The translations under genes and the position numbers were made by a program. From contig NZ_CACSJP010000014.1 in the NCBI RefSeq assembly GCF_902706095.1, positions 21,933-85,932 of the forward strand: DNA of 64,000 nt, written 5' to 3'. This DNA is from Rhizobium sp. 18065 (GTDB lineage Bacteria; Pseudomonadota; Alphaproteobacteria; Rhizobiales; Rhizobiaceae). The notes beneath the pieces are model-generated. The model was not told the origin of the DNA and did not search any database. It was given only the letters and a program-made list of their open reading frames with translations. This document shows, one piece after another, positions 25,015-32,737 of the stretch. The first letter of the stretch is position 1. Every line of letters starts with the position of its first letter.

Positions 25015-26996
25015 TGACAACGCGTCGGACCTTTCTTGGCGGAGCCTCGAGCTTGGCGTTCTCAAACCTCTTCTCACCGGCCAACGCCGCGGATCCCAAC
25101 CAGACCGGAGTACAAACCATGCATCCCGACCTGATCTTTCATAGTGGGCGCGTCACGACACTCGATCGCGCCAATCCAAATGCGACAGCGATTGCCATCA
25201 AGGACGGCCTGTTTCTGGACGTCGGCACGGACGGCGAGATCATGGCGCTGGCAGGTCCCGATACCAAGATCGTCGACTTGAAGGGCAAACGAGTCCTGCC
25301 GGGTCTGATCGACAACCATACCCACGTCGTTCGCGGCGGCCTCAACTACAATATGGAACTGCGCTGGGACGGGGTCCGTTCGCTCGCCGACGCGATGGAC
25401 ATGCTGAAGCGGCAGGTGGCGATCACACCCGCTCCACAATGGGTCCGTGTTGTGGGCGGTTTCACGGAGCACCAGTTCGCGGAAAAGCGTCTGCCAACAA
25501 TCGAAGAGATCAATGCGATCGCACCCGATACCCCGGTCTTCCTGCTTCATCTCTATGATCGGGCACTTCTGAACGGCGCAGCGCTCCGCGCCGTCGGTTA
25601 TACCCGCGACACGCCGAACCCGCCGGGCGGCGAGATCACCCGCGACGCCAATGGCAACCCGACCGGACTGCTGCTGGCCACACCGAATGCCGGCATTCTC
25701 TATTCGACGCTTGGCAAGGGGCCGAAGCTGCCGCTCGACTACCAGGTCAATTCGACCCGCCACTTCATGCGTGAGCTGAACCGCCTGGGCATTACCGGTG
25801 TTATCGATGCCGGCGGTGGTTTCCAGAATTATCCTGACGACTACGAAGTCATCCAGAAGCTTTCGGACGAGAACCAGATGACGGTGCGTCTGGCCTACAA
25901 TCTCTTCACCCAGAAACCCAAGGAAGAAAAGGAAGATTTCCTCAACTGGACGTCCTCGGTCAAATACAAGCAAGGCAACGACTATTTCCGCCACAACGGT
26001 GCCGGCGAAATGCTGGTCTTTTCCGCCGCCGATTTCGAGGATTTCCGCCAGCCGCGCCCGGAAATGGCGCCGGAAATGGAAGGCGAGCTCGAGGAAGTGG
26101 TTCGGGTTTTGGCCGAAAACCGCTGGCCATGGCGTATGCACGCGACCTATGACGAGACAATCTCGCGTTCGCTCGACGTCTTCGAGAAGGTCAACAAGGA
26201 CATACCGCTCGAAGGCCTGAACTGGTTCTTCGACCATGCCGAGACGATCTCGGATCGCTCCATCGACCGTATCGCAGCGCTTGGCGGCGGTATCGCCACC
26301 CAGCATCGCATGGCCTATCAGGGCGAATATTTCGTTGAGCGTTACGGCCACGGCGTTGCCGAAGCGACACCGCCAATCCGCAAGATGCTCGACAAGGGCG
26401 TCAATGTTTCGGCCGGCACCGATGCGACCCGCGTCGCCTCCTATAATCCGTGGGTCTCGCTGTCGTGGATGGTGACGGGCAAGACGGTTGGCGGCATGCA
26501 GCTTTATCCGCGTGCCAATTGCCTCGACCGCGAGACGGCGCTTCGCATGTGGACCGAAAAGGTTACGTGGTTCTCCAACGAGGAGGGCAAAAAGGGGCGC
26601 ATCGAGAAAGGCCAGTTCGCCGATCTCGTCGTACCGGACAAGGACTTCTTCTCCTGCGCCGAGGACGAGATTTCTTTCCTGGTCTCGGAGCTGACCATGG
26701 TCGGCGGCAAGATCGTCTATGGTTCCGGCGACTTCAGAGCGCTCGACGAGAACGACGTGCCGCCAGCCATGCCTGACTGGTCGCCTGTGCGCAAGTTCGG
26801 CGGCTATGCTGCCTGGGGCGAGCCGGAAGGGGCAGGTGCCCGCTCGCTTCGACGTACCGCGATCTCCACATGCGGATGCGCAAGCGACTGCGGTGTGCAT
26901 GGTCACGACCACGCCGGGGCCTGGACGTCGAAATTGCCGATCGCTGACCTTAAAGGCTTCTTCGGTGCGCTGGGCTGCTCCTGCTGGGCAGTCTGA
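25014..26996 (+). CDS. YtcJ-like amidohydrolase with Tat leader
   Basis: This is a 660-aa metal-dependent amidohydrolase of the YtcJ/Amidohydro_3 family. Residues 1-26 form a possible twin-arginine leader (MTTRRTFLGGASS...ANAA). Metal-site motifs include GLIDNHTHVVRGG (HxH), WRMHATYDETISR, FFDHAE and SAGTDATRVASYNPW. A second in-frame ATG at 25119 (MHPDLIFHSGRV), where the catalytic domain begins, is preceded by CCGGAGTACAAACC, so a cytoplasmic form may also be made. The tail is rich in Cys and His (CGCASDCGVHGHDH...LGCSCW), unusual for the family and perhaps metal-binding. Confidence 0.88.
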   Translation: MTTRRTFLGGASSLAFSNLFSPANAADPNQTGVQTMHPDLIFHSGRVTTLDRANPNATAIAIKDGLFLDVGTDGEIMALAGPDTKIVDLKGKRVLPGLIDNHTHVVRGGLNYNMELRWDGVRSLADAMDMLKRQVAITPAPQWVRVVGGFTEHQFAEKRLPTIEEINAIAPDTPVFLLHLYDRALLNGAALRAVGYTRDTPNPPGGEITRDANGNPTGLLLATPNAGILYSTLGKGPKLPLDYQVNSTRHFMRELNRLGITGVIDAGGGFQNYPDDYEVIQKLSDENQMTVRLAYNLFTQKPKEEKEDFLNWTSSVKYKQGNDYFRHNGAGEMLVFSAADFEDFRQPRPEMAPEMEGELEEVVRVLAENRWPWRMHATYDETISRSLDVFEKVNKDIPLEGLNWFFDHAETISDRSIDRIAALGGGIATQHRMAYQGEYFVERYGHGVAEATPPIRKMLDKGVNVSAGTDATRVASYNPWVSLSWMVTGKTVGGMQLYPRANCLDRETALRMWTEKVTWFSNEEGKKGRIEKGQFADLVVPDKDFFSCAEDEISFLVSELTMVGGKIVYGSGDFRALDENDVPPAMPDWSPVRKFGGYAAWGEPEGAGARSLRRTAISTCGCASDCGVHGHDHAGAWTSKLPIADLKGFFGALGCSCWAV

Positions 26997-27060
26997 CCTC
27001 TAGACCAGCTTGGGCGGCCGTATTGTCGCCCAAGCGATCCATATGATAATTGCAGTTTGC

Positions 27061-27089
27061 GCAATTGAATCGACACTATTGCTGCAATT
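27061..27089 (+). promoter_or_regulatory. Shared operator/promoter element, copy 4
   Basis: GCAATT at 27061 and 27084. It aligns without gaps to copy 1 for about 70 bases, including TTGTTGG and a CAATAT -10 candidate, and the doxX start is 80 bases downstream. An ATTGC sits just upstream (27049). Confidence 0.75.
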
Positions 27090-27169
27090 GTTGGCATGGC
27101 AATAACCAGCCAATATCGCTCCATCAAACGCAGCCGTTCGATCAGACCGGCGAACCTGCAGGAGCAACG

Positions 27170-27613
27170 ATGCCACATCATACCTACACCTCTCAGACGG
27201 CCATGTCCGGTCTGCCACGTCTCATCGGTTCGCCGATCGTACGCACAGTCGCGCTGCTTGCGCTCTGCGCAGCCTATATTCAGGGCCCGCTGACGAAGAT
27301 CTTCGATTTCAATGGCGCACTGGCCGAGATGGATCATTTCGGCCTCCATCCTGCACCCTTCTTCGCTGTCGCTGTCATCGCGTTTGAGCTTGCGGCCTCG
27401 GCATTGGTGGTTTCCGGCGTCCTTCGTTGGGCCGGAGCCTTGGCGCTCGCAGGCTTCACCATCCTGGCGACTTTCCTCGCCCTTCGCTTTTGGGAAATGG
27501 CGCCCGGCATGGATCGCATGATGGCGACCAATGCCTTCTTCGAGCACCTCGGCCTTGCGGGTGCTTTCATCTTGGTCGCTGCGAACGATCTCACCAGGGG
27601 AAAAGGCAAATGA
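27170..27613 (+). CDS. DoxX-family membrane protein
   Basis: This 147-aa inner-membrane protein has four predicted helices and the DoxX features of a first helix ending in GPLTKIFDF and a conserved HFGLHPAPFF. DoxX proteins are often linked to quinone or sulfur redox chemistry, without a settled activity. The ATG at 27170 follows GCAGGAGCAACG. Its TGA overlaps the ATG of the next gene (ATGA), so the exporter is coupled to it. Confidence 0.9.
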   Translation: MPHHTYTSQTAMSGLPRLIGSPIVRTVALLALCAAYIQGPLTKIFDFNGALAEMDHFGLHPAPFFAVAVIAFELAASALVVSGVLRWAGALALAGFTILATFLALRFWEMAPGMDRMMATNAFFEHLGLAGAFILVAANDLTRGKGK

Positions 27614-29208
27614 GCGCTTTGAAATCCTCAGGAGGCAGCTTTGCCCCCCTTGCACAACCCATCTTTGCGGTTCTCTGGATCGCCACAGTGCTTGGCAACA
27701 CTGGCAGCTTCATGCGCGATGTCGCCAGCTCCTGGCTGATGACGGACCTGTCTGCATCGCCCGCCGCAGTTGCCATGGTCCAGGCGGCCGGCACCCTCCC
27801 GATCTTTCTGCTGGCCATTCCTGCGGGGGTTCTCACCGACATCCTCGATCGTCGCAAGTTTCTGATTGCCGTTCAGCTCTTGCTTGCATCCGTCAGCATA
27901 AGCCTCATGGTTCTTTCCAAGACCGGCATGCTTTCGGTGAGCGCCCTGATCGGCCTGACCTTCCTCGGCGGCATCGGTGCGGCTCTGATGGGGCCGACCT
28001 GGCAGGCGATCGTGCCTGAACTGGTGAAGCGCGAGGATGTCAAAAGCGCTGTGGCGCTCAACTCGCTGGGCATCAATATCGCCCGCTCCATCGGCCCAGC
28101 CGCTGGCGGCCTGCTGCTTGCAGCATTCGGAGCCGGGATCACCTACGGCGCCGACGTGGCCAGCTACATCTTCGTCATCGCGGCGCTCGTCTGGTGGCCA
28201 CGGGCGAAGAACGCCAACGACGCACTCCAGGAAAATTTCTTTGGCGCCTTCCGGGCAGGCCTTCGCTACACACGCTCGAGCAGGCCGCTGCATATCGTCC
28301 TGCTGCGCGCCGCAATCTTCTTTGCCTTTGCCAGTGCTGTCTGGGCGCTTCTTCCGCTCGTTGCCCGGCAATTGCTGGGTGGTGATGCGAGCTTCTACGG
28401 CATCCTGCTTGGCGCCGTGGGTGCTGGTGCGATCGGTGGAGCACTGATCATGCCGAGACTGCGCGAACGCCTGAGCTCGGACGGTCTGCTCCTCAGAGCA
28501 GCCCTGATCACAGCCGTCGTCATGGGTGTCCTCTCGCTCGCCCCGCCGAAGATTGTTGCCATTATCGTTCTTCTTTTCCTCGGCGGCGCATGGATCACTG
28601 CGCTGACCACTTTGAACGGCGCGGCGCAGGCGGTTCTTCCCAATTGGGTGCGCGGTCGTGGTCTTGCCGTGTATTTGACCGTCTTCAACGGTGCGATGAC
28701 GGCGGGAAGCCTGGGTTGGGGTGCGGTTGGCGAAGCTGTCGGCATCCAGATCGCCTTGCTCATCGCGGCCGCAGGACTGCTCGTGGCTGGGTTCATCATG
28801 CACCGCGTGAAGCTTCCGGCAGGCGACGCCGACATGGTGCCGTCCAACCATTGGCCGGAGCCCCTTGTTGCCGAACCCGTTGCCCATGACCGGGGTCCGG
28901 TTCTGATCCTGATCGAGTACAAGGTCGAGAAGCAGCACCGCAGCGCATTCCTGCATGCCATCGATCATCTGTCCAAGGAACGTCGCCGGGATGGTGCCTA
29001 TGGCTGGGGTGTCACCGAGGACTCCGCCGACCCTGAAAAGATCGTCGAGTGGTTCATGGTGGAATCCTGGGCTGAACATCTTCGCCAACACAAGCGGGTT
29101 TCAAACGCAGACGCCGACCTTCAGGGCAAGGTGCTGACCTACCATGTCGGCCCGGAGAAGCCGGTTGTCCGCCACTTCCTGACAATCAATCGGCCGGGCG
29201 CTGCGTAA
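27610..29208 (+). CDS. MFS exporter with C-terminal ABM-like domain
   Basis: The product has 532 aa. The first 405 residues are an EntS-type (MFS_3) transporter with about 12 helices and motif A-like LTDILDRRKF. The last 110 residues (PVLILIEYKVEKQHRSAFL to HVGPEKPVVRHFL) look like an antibiotic-biosynthesis-monooxygenase-like ferredoxin-fold domain facing the cytoplasm. That domain may bind or oxidise the exported phenolic substrate. The start overlaps the doxX stop. Confidence 0.9.
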   Translation: MSALKSSGGSFAPLAQPIFAVLWIATVLGNTGSFMRDVASSWLMTDLSASPAAVAMVQAAGTLPIFLLAIPAGVLTDILDRRKFLIAVQLLLASVSISLMVLSKTGMLSVSALIGLTFLGGIGAALMGPTWQAIVPELVKREDVKSAVALNSLGINIARSIGPAAGGLLLAAFGAGITYGADVASYIFVIAALVWWPRAKNANDALQENFFGAFRAGLRYTRSSRPLHIVLLRAAIFFAFASAVWALLPLVARQLLGGDASFYGILLGAVGAGAIGGALIMPRLRERLSSDGLLLRAALITAVVMGVLSLAPPKIVAIIVLLFLGGAWITALTTLNGAAQAVLPNWVRGRGLAVYLTVFNGAMTAGSLGWGAVGEAVGIQIALLIAAAGLLVAGFIMHRVKLPAGDADMVPSNHWPEPLVAEPVAHDRGPVLILIEYKVEKQHRSAFLHAIDHLSKERRRDGAYGWGVTEDSADPEKIVEWFMVESWAEHLRQHKRVSNADADLQGKVLTYHVGPEKPVVRHFLTINRPGAA

Positions 29209-29213
29209 ATTGA

Positions 29214-29245
29214 AAAAGGGCGCGGCGGCTTCGGCCGCCCTTTCC
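29214..29245 (+). terminator. Rho-independent terminator
   Basis: AAAGGGCG...GGCGGC, TTCG loop, GCCGCCCTTT: a GC-rich stem with a stable tetraloop, 6 bases after the MFS stop and followed by TTTCC. It ends the doxX-MFS transcript just before operator copy 5. Confidence 0.8.
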
Positions 29246-29260
29246 ATTATGTCGATTGGC

Positions 29261-29289
29261 GCAATGAACTCGAAACAATTGATGCAATT
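29261..29289 (+). promoter_or_regulatory. Shared operator/promoter element, copy 5
   Basis: GCAATG at 29261 and GCAATT at 29284, 23 bases apart. The intervening bases TCGAAACAATTGAT are identical to copy 1. The DUF1275 start codon is 82 bases downstream. Confidence 0.75.
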
Positions 29290-29371
29290 GTTGAAAAGGG
29301 CGGTCGGCGCGAAACTCACCCACGCCGCGGGATGGACATCCCAAAATTCAGCATAGAGCGAGACCAAGACA

Positions 29372-30049
29372 ATGAAGCTTCCCGCCCTTCCCACTCTCCT
29401 GAGTTTCAATGGTGGCTATGTCGACACCCTTGGCTTCCTGTCACTCTCCGGTCTGTTTACCGCGCATGTCACGGGTAACTTCGTGACTTTAGGTGCAACG
29501 ATGGCGCACGGTCTGGATGGCGCATGGTCGAAGCTGCTGGCGCTTCCGATGTTCTGTGTGATTGTGTTCGCGTCTCGCCTGGTCTGCTTGAGAATAGAAA
29601 GCCGAGACCGCTCACCGATCCGTCCGATGCTTGTCGTCAAGCTGATCTTGCTCCTGGTGGTCGCGATGATGGCCTTCTTCTATGGACCCTTCCAGGGCGA
29701 CAACAGCGGCATCACACTGGTCGTCGCGATGACCCTTGTGTCGGCAATGGCCATCCAGAATGGCCTGCACAAGGCACATCTCGCCAAGGCTCCGCCATCA
29801 ACTCTGATGACCGGGACGACAACCCAGATCATGCTTGATCTTGCCGACCTCCTTGCCAACCCTAAGGCTGACGAGATCGCTGTCGCAAAGGCGCGGGTGA
29901 AGAAGATGGCCACCGCTGTCGCCACCTTCGCTTTCGGCTGTGGGATCGGTGCGGCTGGCTACATGTTCGCTCCCGTGGCGGCCTTCAGCCTGCCGGTCAT
30001 CCTCGCCACTCTCGCTCTCTTCGCGAGCAGTACCGGAGTAGAATCCTGA
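29372..30049 (+). CDS. DUF1275 (YoaK-type) membrane protein
   Basis: The gene codes for a 225-aa integral membrane protein with six or so helices. It has the DUF1275 signatures GGYVDTLGFLSLSGLFTAHVTGNFV near the N-terminus and LMTGTTTQIMLDLADLL (about residue 145). The function is unknown for the family. It has its own operator copy 5, so it belongs to the regulon although it is not an enzyme. DUF1622 follows 48 bases downstream. Confidence 0.9.
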   Translation: MKLPALPTLLSFNGGYVDTLGFLSLSGLFTAHVTGNFVTLGATMAHGLDGAWSKLLALPMFCVIVFASRLVCLRIESRDRSPIRPMLVVKLILLLVVAMMAFFYGPFQGDNSGITLVVAMTLVSAMAIQNGLHKAHLAKAPPSTLMTGTTTQIMLDLADLLANPKADEIAVAKARVKKMATAVATFAFGCGIGAAGYMFAPVAAFSLPVILATLALFASSTGVES

Positions 30050-30097
30050 ACCTGCAAGAGGCTCGGCCTTATTTCCATTTCATGAAAGGAACCTCCG

Positions 30098-30520
30098 ATG
30101 GACGTCGGGCATGATACGAGCGGTCTCTCCAGTCTGATTGCTCCCGTTCTGAAGCCTCTTGCGATCGGCCTCGAATTCTTCGGAGTCGGCGTGATCCTGG
30201 TTGGCGTCGTGATCGCGACGGTCGCCTATGCGCGAGACATTTTCGCAATCGACCACCGGGACGCATACGAGCGATACCGCGCCAACCTCGGTCGCGGCAT
30301 ATTGCTTGGCCTTGAGATCCTGATAGGTGCGGACATCATCGCAACGATCATTTCGCCCTTGACCTGGGAAAGCGTCGGGCTTCTCGGGATGATTGTCCTC
30401 ATCCGGACTTTTCTGAGCTTCTCGCTGGAAGCCGAAATCGATGGACAATGGCCGTGGACGAAAAAATCTCATCCGCCAGTACACGCCCGCTCGCCGTCAT
30501 CATCGCGGCTCGACGCTTAA
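30098..30520 (+). CDS. DUF1622 membrane protein
   Basis: This 140-aa protein has three hydrophobic segments (LEFFGVGVILVGVVIATVAY; GRGILLGLEILIGADIIATI; SVGLLGMIVLIRTFLSFSLE) and matches the DUF1622 family of small membrane proteins without known function. AAAGGAACCTCC precedes the ATG. It is probably co-transcribed with DUF1275. The C-terminus runs up to the serine-recombinase fragment, and its last residues may have been changed by that junction. Confidence 0.85.
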   Translation: MDVGHDTSGLSSLIAPVLKPLAIGLEFFGVGVILVGVVIATVAYARDIFAIDHRDAYERYRANLGRGILLGLEILIGADIIATIISPLTWESVGLLGMIVLIRTFLSFSLEAEIDGQWPWTKKSHPPVHARSPSSSRLDA

Positions 30521-30525
30521 CGACA

Positions 30526-30630
30526 TCACAGAGCTGTTCGTTCGATTGACACCTGATGAGCTGACGATTGTCGGACATACAGAATGGCCTTGCGCTCAAG
30601 ATGGTGGGCGCTGATCTTCTCATGCATCAT
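30526..30630 (-). pseudogene. N-terminal fragment of a serine recombinase
   Basis: MMHEKISAHHLERKAILYVRQSS is the start of a resolvase-type recombinase. Similarity stops after about 26 residues (SAHQV) and the frame ends at 30526. The catalytic Ser (YVRQSS) is kept but the rest of the enzyme is gone, cut at the DUF1622 side. Confidence 0.75.
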
Positions 30631-31150
30631 GACCGGCCTCCTTCGACTGGGAGGCGCTTCCGCCGTTTGCGTGGTCGACGAGCAGCCGCACGATGAGTGC
30701 CGTTTACGCCTGTTGTGTTCCTTCCGGAAATGTCTGTCATTGCGGCATCGCTGGCGTCTTCCCGCTGTGTGTGCTCGAGAACAGATCGAACTGATATGTC
30801 GTGAACTGGCGTGGCATGGACATCTCCCCGACTCGTTTCGTGAGAGATAAATGCTGCGCTCATATCCGCGCCTTGCGACGGGGTGCCTGCCTCTTCCAGC
30901 AACTTTGCCAAAGCAAGCAGGCAAGCAAAATCGGCATACGCGATTGGCAAGACCAACCAACGTGCACTCAGTGTTCGGTCAAACATCCACACCGGAACTT
31001 CGGGCAGCCGGCATGATCTCGAACCCGAAAGACTGCAGTGGAACACAGCAGATCCCTTGTCCACCAACCCATGGATATGGACGAGCCGCCCAGACCAAGG
31101 GTGCCACGGATATAAAAGCTCCCGAACCTCGGTCCCGTGGGTGTTCCGTC
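30627..31150 (-). pseudogene. Truncated accessory gene of the serine-recombinase element (DUF5372-like)
   Basis: The minus-strand frame contains LLYPWHPWSGRLVHIHG, VPVWMFDRTLSARW and ADFACLLALAKLLEE. I recognise these as the small protein that usually precedes serine recombinases in such elements. Its end overlaps the recombinase start by four bases (ATGA), preserving the original gene pair. The N-terminus is lost where IS3 sequence begins near 31157. The C-terminal part is basic and of unknown role. The family name is from memory and less certain than the linkage. Confidence 0.55.
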
Positions 31151-31156
31151 GCCCTC

Positions 31157-31252
31157 TTGTACAATAGCCGACGCCCACATTCATCCCTTGACGGGCAGAC
31201 ACCGGATCAGGCCTACTTCAACGCGCTGCCACCAATGAAGGTGGCGGCATAA
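31157..31252 (+). pseudogene. 3' remnant of IS3-family orfB
   Basis: LYNSRRPHSSLDGQTPDQAYF is the conserved C-terminus of IS3 transposases. It ends in TAA and is followed by an IS3-like right end (about 31257-31312, with ACTGTTCAGACAA). All upstream transposase sequence is deleted. Confidence 0.8.
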
Positions 31253-31315
31253 TCGAGGCGGAAATCCACCTAGCGAAACGCACGAAACTGTTCAGACAAG
31301 CCGAGCCACCTCTTT

Positions 31316-31417
31316 GCTCATTCCCTGTTCCCGGCATAGCTCGGGGACAGGGACGCCACCTTCCGCCTGGCGAAGGATGGCCAGGATTTGGGGTTCGCTA
31401 AATCTGCTCGTCTTTAT
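31316..31417 (-). pseudogene. 5' remnant of IS3-family orfA
   Basis: The minus strand reads KTSRFSEPQILAILRQAEGG and VPVPELCREQGMS, the start of an IS3 OrfA. The expected ATG is ATA (31417-31415), and the frame is cut at the right end of the adjoining IS3 scrap. Two IS3 fragments thus meet in opposite orientation at about 31313. Confidence 0.7.
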
Positions 31418-31637
31418 CAAAATATCCTCGTTCACAAAGCCCGAGAAAACTCTACTTTTGAAGCCGTTAATTGCCGGGGGATTACCCACTCACCGAAGCG
31501 AGAGGCGCGCTCCATCGGGGTTAGAAAATTTCTGTCTTGCTCGCCTGTAACGTCGCTAGGCGAAGAGCGTCTAACGGGCAGACAAGGCCGTCGCGACCAT
31601 CGTTGGTCTAGCTGACATTCTTTAGGGAGTTCAGATC
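31418..31637. other. Unassigned leader before the Rieske operon
   Basis: No gene is seen between the IS3 scrap and the SDR-like gene. The promoter of the 31638-34816 operon must lie here or within the IS debris. An AGGGAGTTCAG ribosome-binding site precedes the GTG at 31638. Confidence 0.4.
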
Positions 31638-32345
31638 GTGCAAAAACCTACATGCGTGATTGTGACCGGTGCTGCCGGCAATCTCGGCCGTGCAACAGCC
31701 GCGAGACTTGCTGGACAGGGTGTAAACTTGGTTTGCGTCGATCGAACGGCCGAGGTTTTGGATGCTCTCGTTCGGTCGCTTCCCTCAGGGACGAAAGCAC
31801 TGATCTTTGCCGGCGCCGATCTCGGCGATCCGGCTGTCGCGCAGGCCATGGTCGAGGCGGCGGTGGATTGTTTCGGCGGCATCGATGCTCTCGTCAATAC
31901 GGTCGGAGGGTTCGCGACCGGGCCGGTTGCCAGTGACGCACTTGCCCAGTGGGATCTGATGATGGCCCTGAATGCGCGGGTCGCACTGGTAACAAGCATC
32001 GCCGTCCTACCCGTGATGCAGGCTGCCCGCTATGGCCGCATCGTGCACATCGCAGCCGCCCCGGGATTGAAGGCCGGCGCAAATCAGGCTGCTTATGCTG
32101 CATCAAAGGCTGCGGTGCTCAGGCTGACGGAGAGCATTGCGCTTGAACATCGCAGCAATCGCATTACGGCCAACTGCATCCTGCCCGGCACGATCGATAC
32201 GCCGCAAAATCGCGCAGCCATGCCGGATGCAAAGGTCTCTGACTGGGTGGCGCCGGATTCCATCGCCCGGCTGATCGCTTTCCTCATCTCTCCCGAGGCA
32301 GCAGTCGTGACCGGCGCTGCCATTCCCGCAACAGGATTGGAGTGA
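31638..32345 (+). CDS. SDR-fold protein lacking the catalytic Ser
   Basis: This 235-aa short-chain dehydrogenase homologue has TGAAGNLG (residues 10-17) for the nucleotide, NTVGG at about 87 and the active-site Y153-x3-K157. The catalytic Ser expected 13 residues before Tyr is Ala140 (HIAAAPG), so activity may be weak or altered. The start is GTG with AGGGAG upstream. The next gene begins 10 bases after the stop, making this the first gene of the six-gene membrane redox operon. Confidence 0.88.
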   Translation: MQKPTCVIVTGAAGNLGRATAARLAGQGVNLVCVDRTAEVLDALVRSLPSGTKALIFAGADLGDPAVAQAMVEAAVDCFGGIDALVNTVGGFATGPVASDALAQWDLMMALNARVALVTSIAVLPVMQAARYGRIVHIAAAPGLKAGANQAAYAASKAAVLRLTESIALEHRSNRITANCILPGTIDTPQNRAAMPDAKVSDWVAPDSIARLIAFLISPEAAVVTGAAIPATGLE

Positions 32346-32355
32346 GGTCGAACGC

Positions 32356-32574
32356 ATGGATATTTTTGCTGACCCCGTTTTCGCCGCTCTCTTTCTCTGG
32401 GTCACACCGGGTCTCATTGTGGCTGTCGCCTTTCTGGCCATCGGGATTGACCGGATCGATCACGCAGCCGTTGGTGCCTACGCGTTTCGGCCGCTGCTGA
32501 TCCCCGGCATCCTTCTTCTCTGGCCACTGGTGGTGTGGCGATGGGCCATCCTTGCCCGCAGCAGCGGAGACTAG
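32356..32574 (+). CDS. Small membrane protein, function unknown
   Basis: This 72-aa protein has two hydrophobic helices (about residues 5-28 and 46-66), both rich in Leu, Ile and Trp. No family is recognised. It is fixed between the SDR-like gene and a 52-aa membrane peptide with gaps of 10 and 4 bases, so translation is likely coupled. It may be a subunit of the membrane complex encoded downstream. Confidence 0.75.
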   Translation: MDIFADPVFAALFLWVTPGLIVAVAFLAIGIDRIDHAAVGAYAFRPLLIPGILLLWPLVVWRWAILARSSGD

Positions 32575-32578
32575 ACGC

Positions 32579-32737
32579 ATGCAGCGCGCGCACCGCAAGG
32601 CTCATGCTTGGATATGGACGGCACTGGCGGTTGCCCTGCCTGTGTGCCTGGCACTTGCCTTCACATCGACATCGAAGCTTTCCCGCGACGCTCCGTCCAT
32701 ACGGCTCGCGCCTGCCGATCGGCCGGAGGCTCCATGA
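32579..32737 (+). CDS. Small single-helix membrane peptide
   Basis: This 52-aa product (MQRAHRKAHAWIWTALAVALP...) has a basic N-terminus and one hydrophobic helix (about residues 11-30), followed by a short polar tail predicted outside the cytoplasm. It could be an uncleaved signal anchor or a small subunit. It starts 4 bases after the previous stop. Its own stop overlaps the next start in ATGA. Coding status rests on this packing. Confidence 0.65.
   Translation: MQRAHRKAHAWIWTALAVALPVCLALAFTSTSKLSRDAPSIRLAPADRPEAP

Noticed and set aside
23833..25077. 414-codon minus-strand frame across the YcaC-like and XapX genes
   Set aside because: Both plus-strand genes are well supported by motifs and ribosome-binding sites; this frame has none.
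25074..26912. Open frame of 612 codons on the minus strand, antisense to the amidohydrolase
   Set aside because: The plus-strand frame carries intact amidohydrolase metal motifs; the antisense frame has none and is a codon-bias shadow.
27628..29091. Open frame of 487 codons opposite the MFS-ABM gene
   Set aside because: Low-complexity charged composition without a family; the MFS gene on the other strand explains the region.
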